A stretch of 6,810 nucleotides of DNA from Oscillospiraceae bacterium (lineage in GTDB: Bacteria > Bacillota > Clostridia > Oscillospirales > Oscillospiraceae): the NCBI GenBank assembly GCA_017539635.1, contig JAFYCQ010000245.1:1-6810 (forward strand), written 5' to 3'. This document shows, piece by piece, positions 6,012 through 6,810 of the stretch (position 1 is the stretch's first letter; every line of letters begins with the position of its first letter). The notes beneath the pieces are model-generated. The model was not told the DNA's origin and searched no databases. It saw nothing but the letters and a program-made list of their open reading frames with translations. The position numbers and the translations under genes were made by a program.

Positions 6012-6810
6012 CGTCTGCGTCGTCGGGGGAGGCGCCGCAGGCATGCTGGCAGCGGGACTTCTGGCCGAACGCGGATCGTCTGTTGCCGTTCTGGAAAAGA
6101 ACGATAGGACGCTTTTAAAGCTGGGAATAACGGGAAAGGGACGCTGCAACCTTACGAACGACAGCTCTCCCCGGGACGTGATTTCCGCCGTAAACGCAAA
6201 CGGCAGATTTCTTTTCAGCGCTTTGAACGATTTTTCTCCCGCCGACACCATGGCTTTTTTCGAGGGCCTGGGTGTGCCCCTCAAAACCGAGAGGGGAGGG
6301 CGGGTATTCCCCGTCTCAGACAGGGCTCTGGATGTGGTGGCGGCACTTCGGGATTACGTCAGAAAAAGCGGTGCGAAGATTTTAAGGGCAAGGGCCTCGG
6401 AGATACTTACAGATGACGGGAAAGTTACCGGCGTTTTATATGAAGGCGGAAAGCTTTCATGCAGAGCCGCGCTTTTGTCCACCGGCGGCATGAGCTATCC
6501 CGCCACAGGCTCCACCGGCGACGGCTATGCCATGGAGGAAAAGCTGGGGCATACGATAATACCGCCTAGGCCGTCACTTGTGCCGCTTGTGTCCCCGGAT
6601 GGCTTCTGCAGGGAAATGCAGGGGCTGTCCCTGAGAAATGTGACGCTCAGAGCTTACGAGGGGAAAAAGCTCGTCTTTGAAGAGTTGGGGGAGATGCTCT
6701 TTACCCACTTCGGCATATCCGGCCCCCTGGCTCTTTCCGCCAGCGCCCACCTGCGGGATTTTTCCGGAGACAGATGCCGGGTGTCAATAGACTTAAAGCC
6801 TGGCCTTGAG
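5992..6810 (+). CDS. NAD(P)/FAD-dependent oxidoreductase, BaiN/HI0933/YtfP family, 3' end cut off
   Basis: This is a flavoprotein of the HI0933 (YhiN/YtfP/BaiN) family; most members have no known substrate, and BaiN of bile-acid-transforming Clostridia has been assigned a bile-acid reductase role. The 273 residues seen from ATG 5992 are open to the window edge, about two thirds of the usual 400-420. The FAD Rossmann motif VVGGGAAG is at 10-17 (GxGxxG) and TGKGRCNLTN, a family signature, at 47-56. GRVFPVSDRALDV starts near 103, STGGMSYPATGSTGDGY is at 163-179, and LGEMLFTHFGISGPLAL is at 232-248. I prefer ATG 5992 because GGAG at 5978-5981 is ten bases upstream; ATG 5983 is nearly adjacent to that site. 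It overlaps the regulator gene by 20 bases, so the two are probably expressed together. A specific substrate should not be assumed. Confidence 0.92.
   Translation, partial: MGTTKCDVCVVGGGAAGMLAAGLLAERGSSVAVLEKNDRTLLKLGITGKGRCNLTNDSSPRDVISAVNANGRFLFSALNDFSPADTMAFFEGLGVPLKTERGGRVFPVSDRALDVVAALRDYVRKSGAKILRARASEILTDDGKVTGVLYEGGKLSCRAALLSTGGMSYPATGSTGDGYAMEEKLGHTIIPPRPSLVPLVSPDGFCREMQGLSLRNVTLRAYEGKKLVFEELGEMLFTHFGISGPLALSASAHLRDFSGDRCRVSIDLKPGLE

Noticed and set aside
5196..6284. A 362-codon open frame on the minus strand
   Set aside because: It lies antisense to the well-supported regulator and flavoprotein genes, its product is a His/Gln/Arg-rich sequence with no recognisable motif, and it fits a shadow of GC-biased codons.
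1..6810. A mobile element, CRISPR array, toxin-antitoxin or defence system
   Set aside because: Every substantial reading frame on the plus strand belongs to a known family with vertical housekeeping context, and no terminal repeats, integrase, array or RNA gene is visible.

Overview
The window is a compact, all-plus-strand stretch of bacterial housekeeping genes. It looks like a spore-lineage Firmicute of class Clostridia, perhaps close to Oscillospiraceae. The grounds are the gene order (engB end, site-2 protease, scpA, scpB, a DUF2953 membrane protein, gerW/ytfJ, a D,D-carboxypeptidase, rluB), the purine-rich Shine-Dalgarno sites, the use of GTG and TTG starts, and frequent AGA/AGG/ATA codons on a moderately GC-rich background. 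The genus assignment is inference.

Layout. Bases 1-131 are the last codons of the ribosome-assembly GTPase EngB/YsxC. A polytopic site-2 metalloprotease follows (154 or 148 to 828), then ScpA (841-1611) and ScpB (1604-2194), the two non-SMC subunits of condensin. Next are a DUF2953 membrane-anchored protein (2198-2800), a GerW/YtfJ sporulation-family protein (2793-3179), a secreted D-alanyl-D-alanine carboxypeptidase (about 3209-4363) and an RluB-type pseudouridine synthase (4339-5049). Genes here are 2-29 bases apart or overlap, so 1-5049 reads as one transcription unit, probably entered from upstream of the window.

The only real break is 5050-5147, an AT-rich 98-base gap. It holds a plausible promoter and a perfect 8-bp inverted repeat (5108-5126) placed like an operator. 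It starts a second unit: a MurR/RpiR-family regulator with a SIS domain (5148-6011, TTG start), overlapping by 20 bases a BaiN/HI0933-type flavoprotein that runs off the window end (5992-6810).

How the genes fit together: the first unit combines ribosome assembly and modification (EngB, RluB), chromosome segregation (ScpAB) and envelope or spore functions (protease, DUF2953, GerW, carboxypeptidase). This resembles the Bacillus subtilis scpA-scpB...dacB-spmA-spmB-rluB neighbourhood, but without spmA and spmB. The second unit is a regulator tied to a flavoprotein with no sugar gene in view. I see no mobile element, CRISPR array, RNA gene or clearly new multi-gene system. The most interesting items are the candidate RpiR operator and the odd start of the carboxypeptidase gene.
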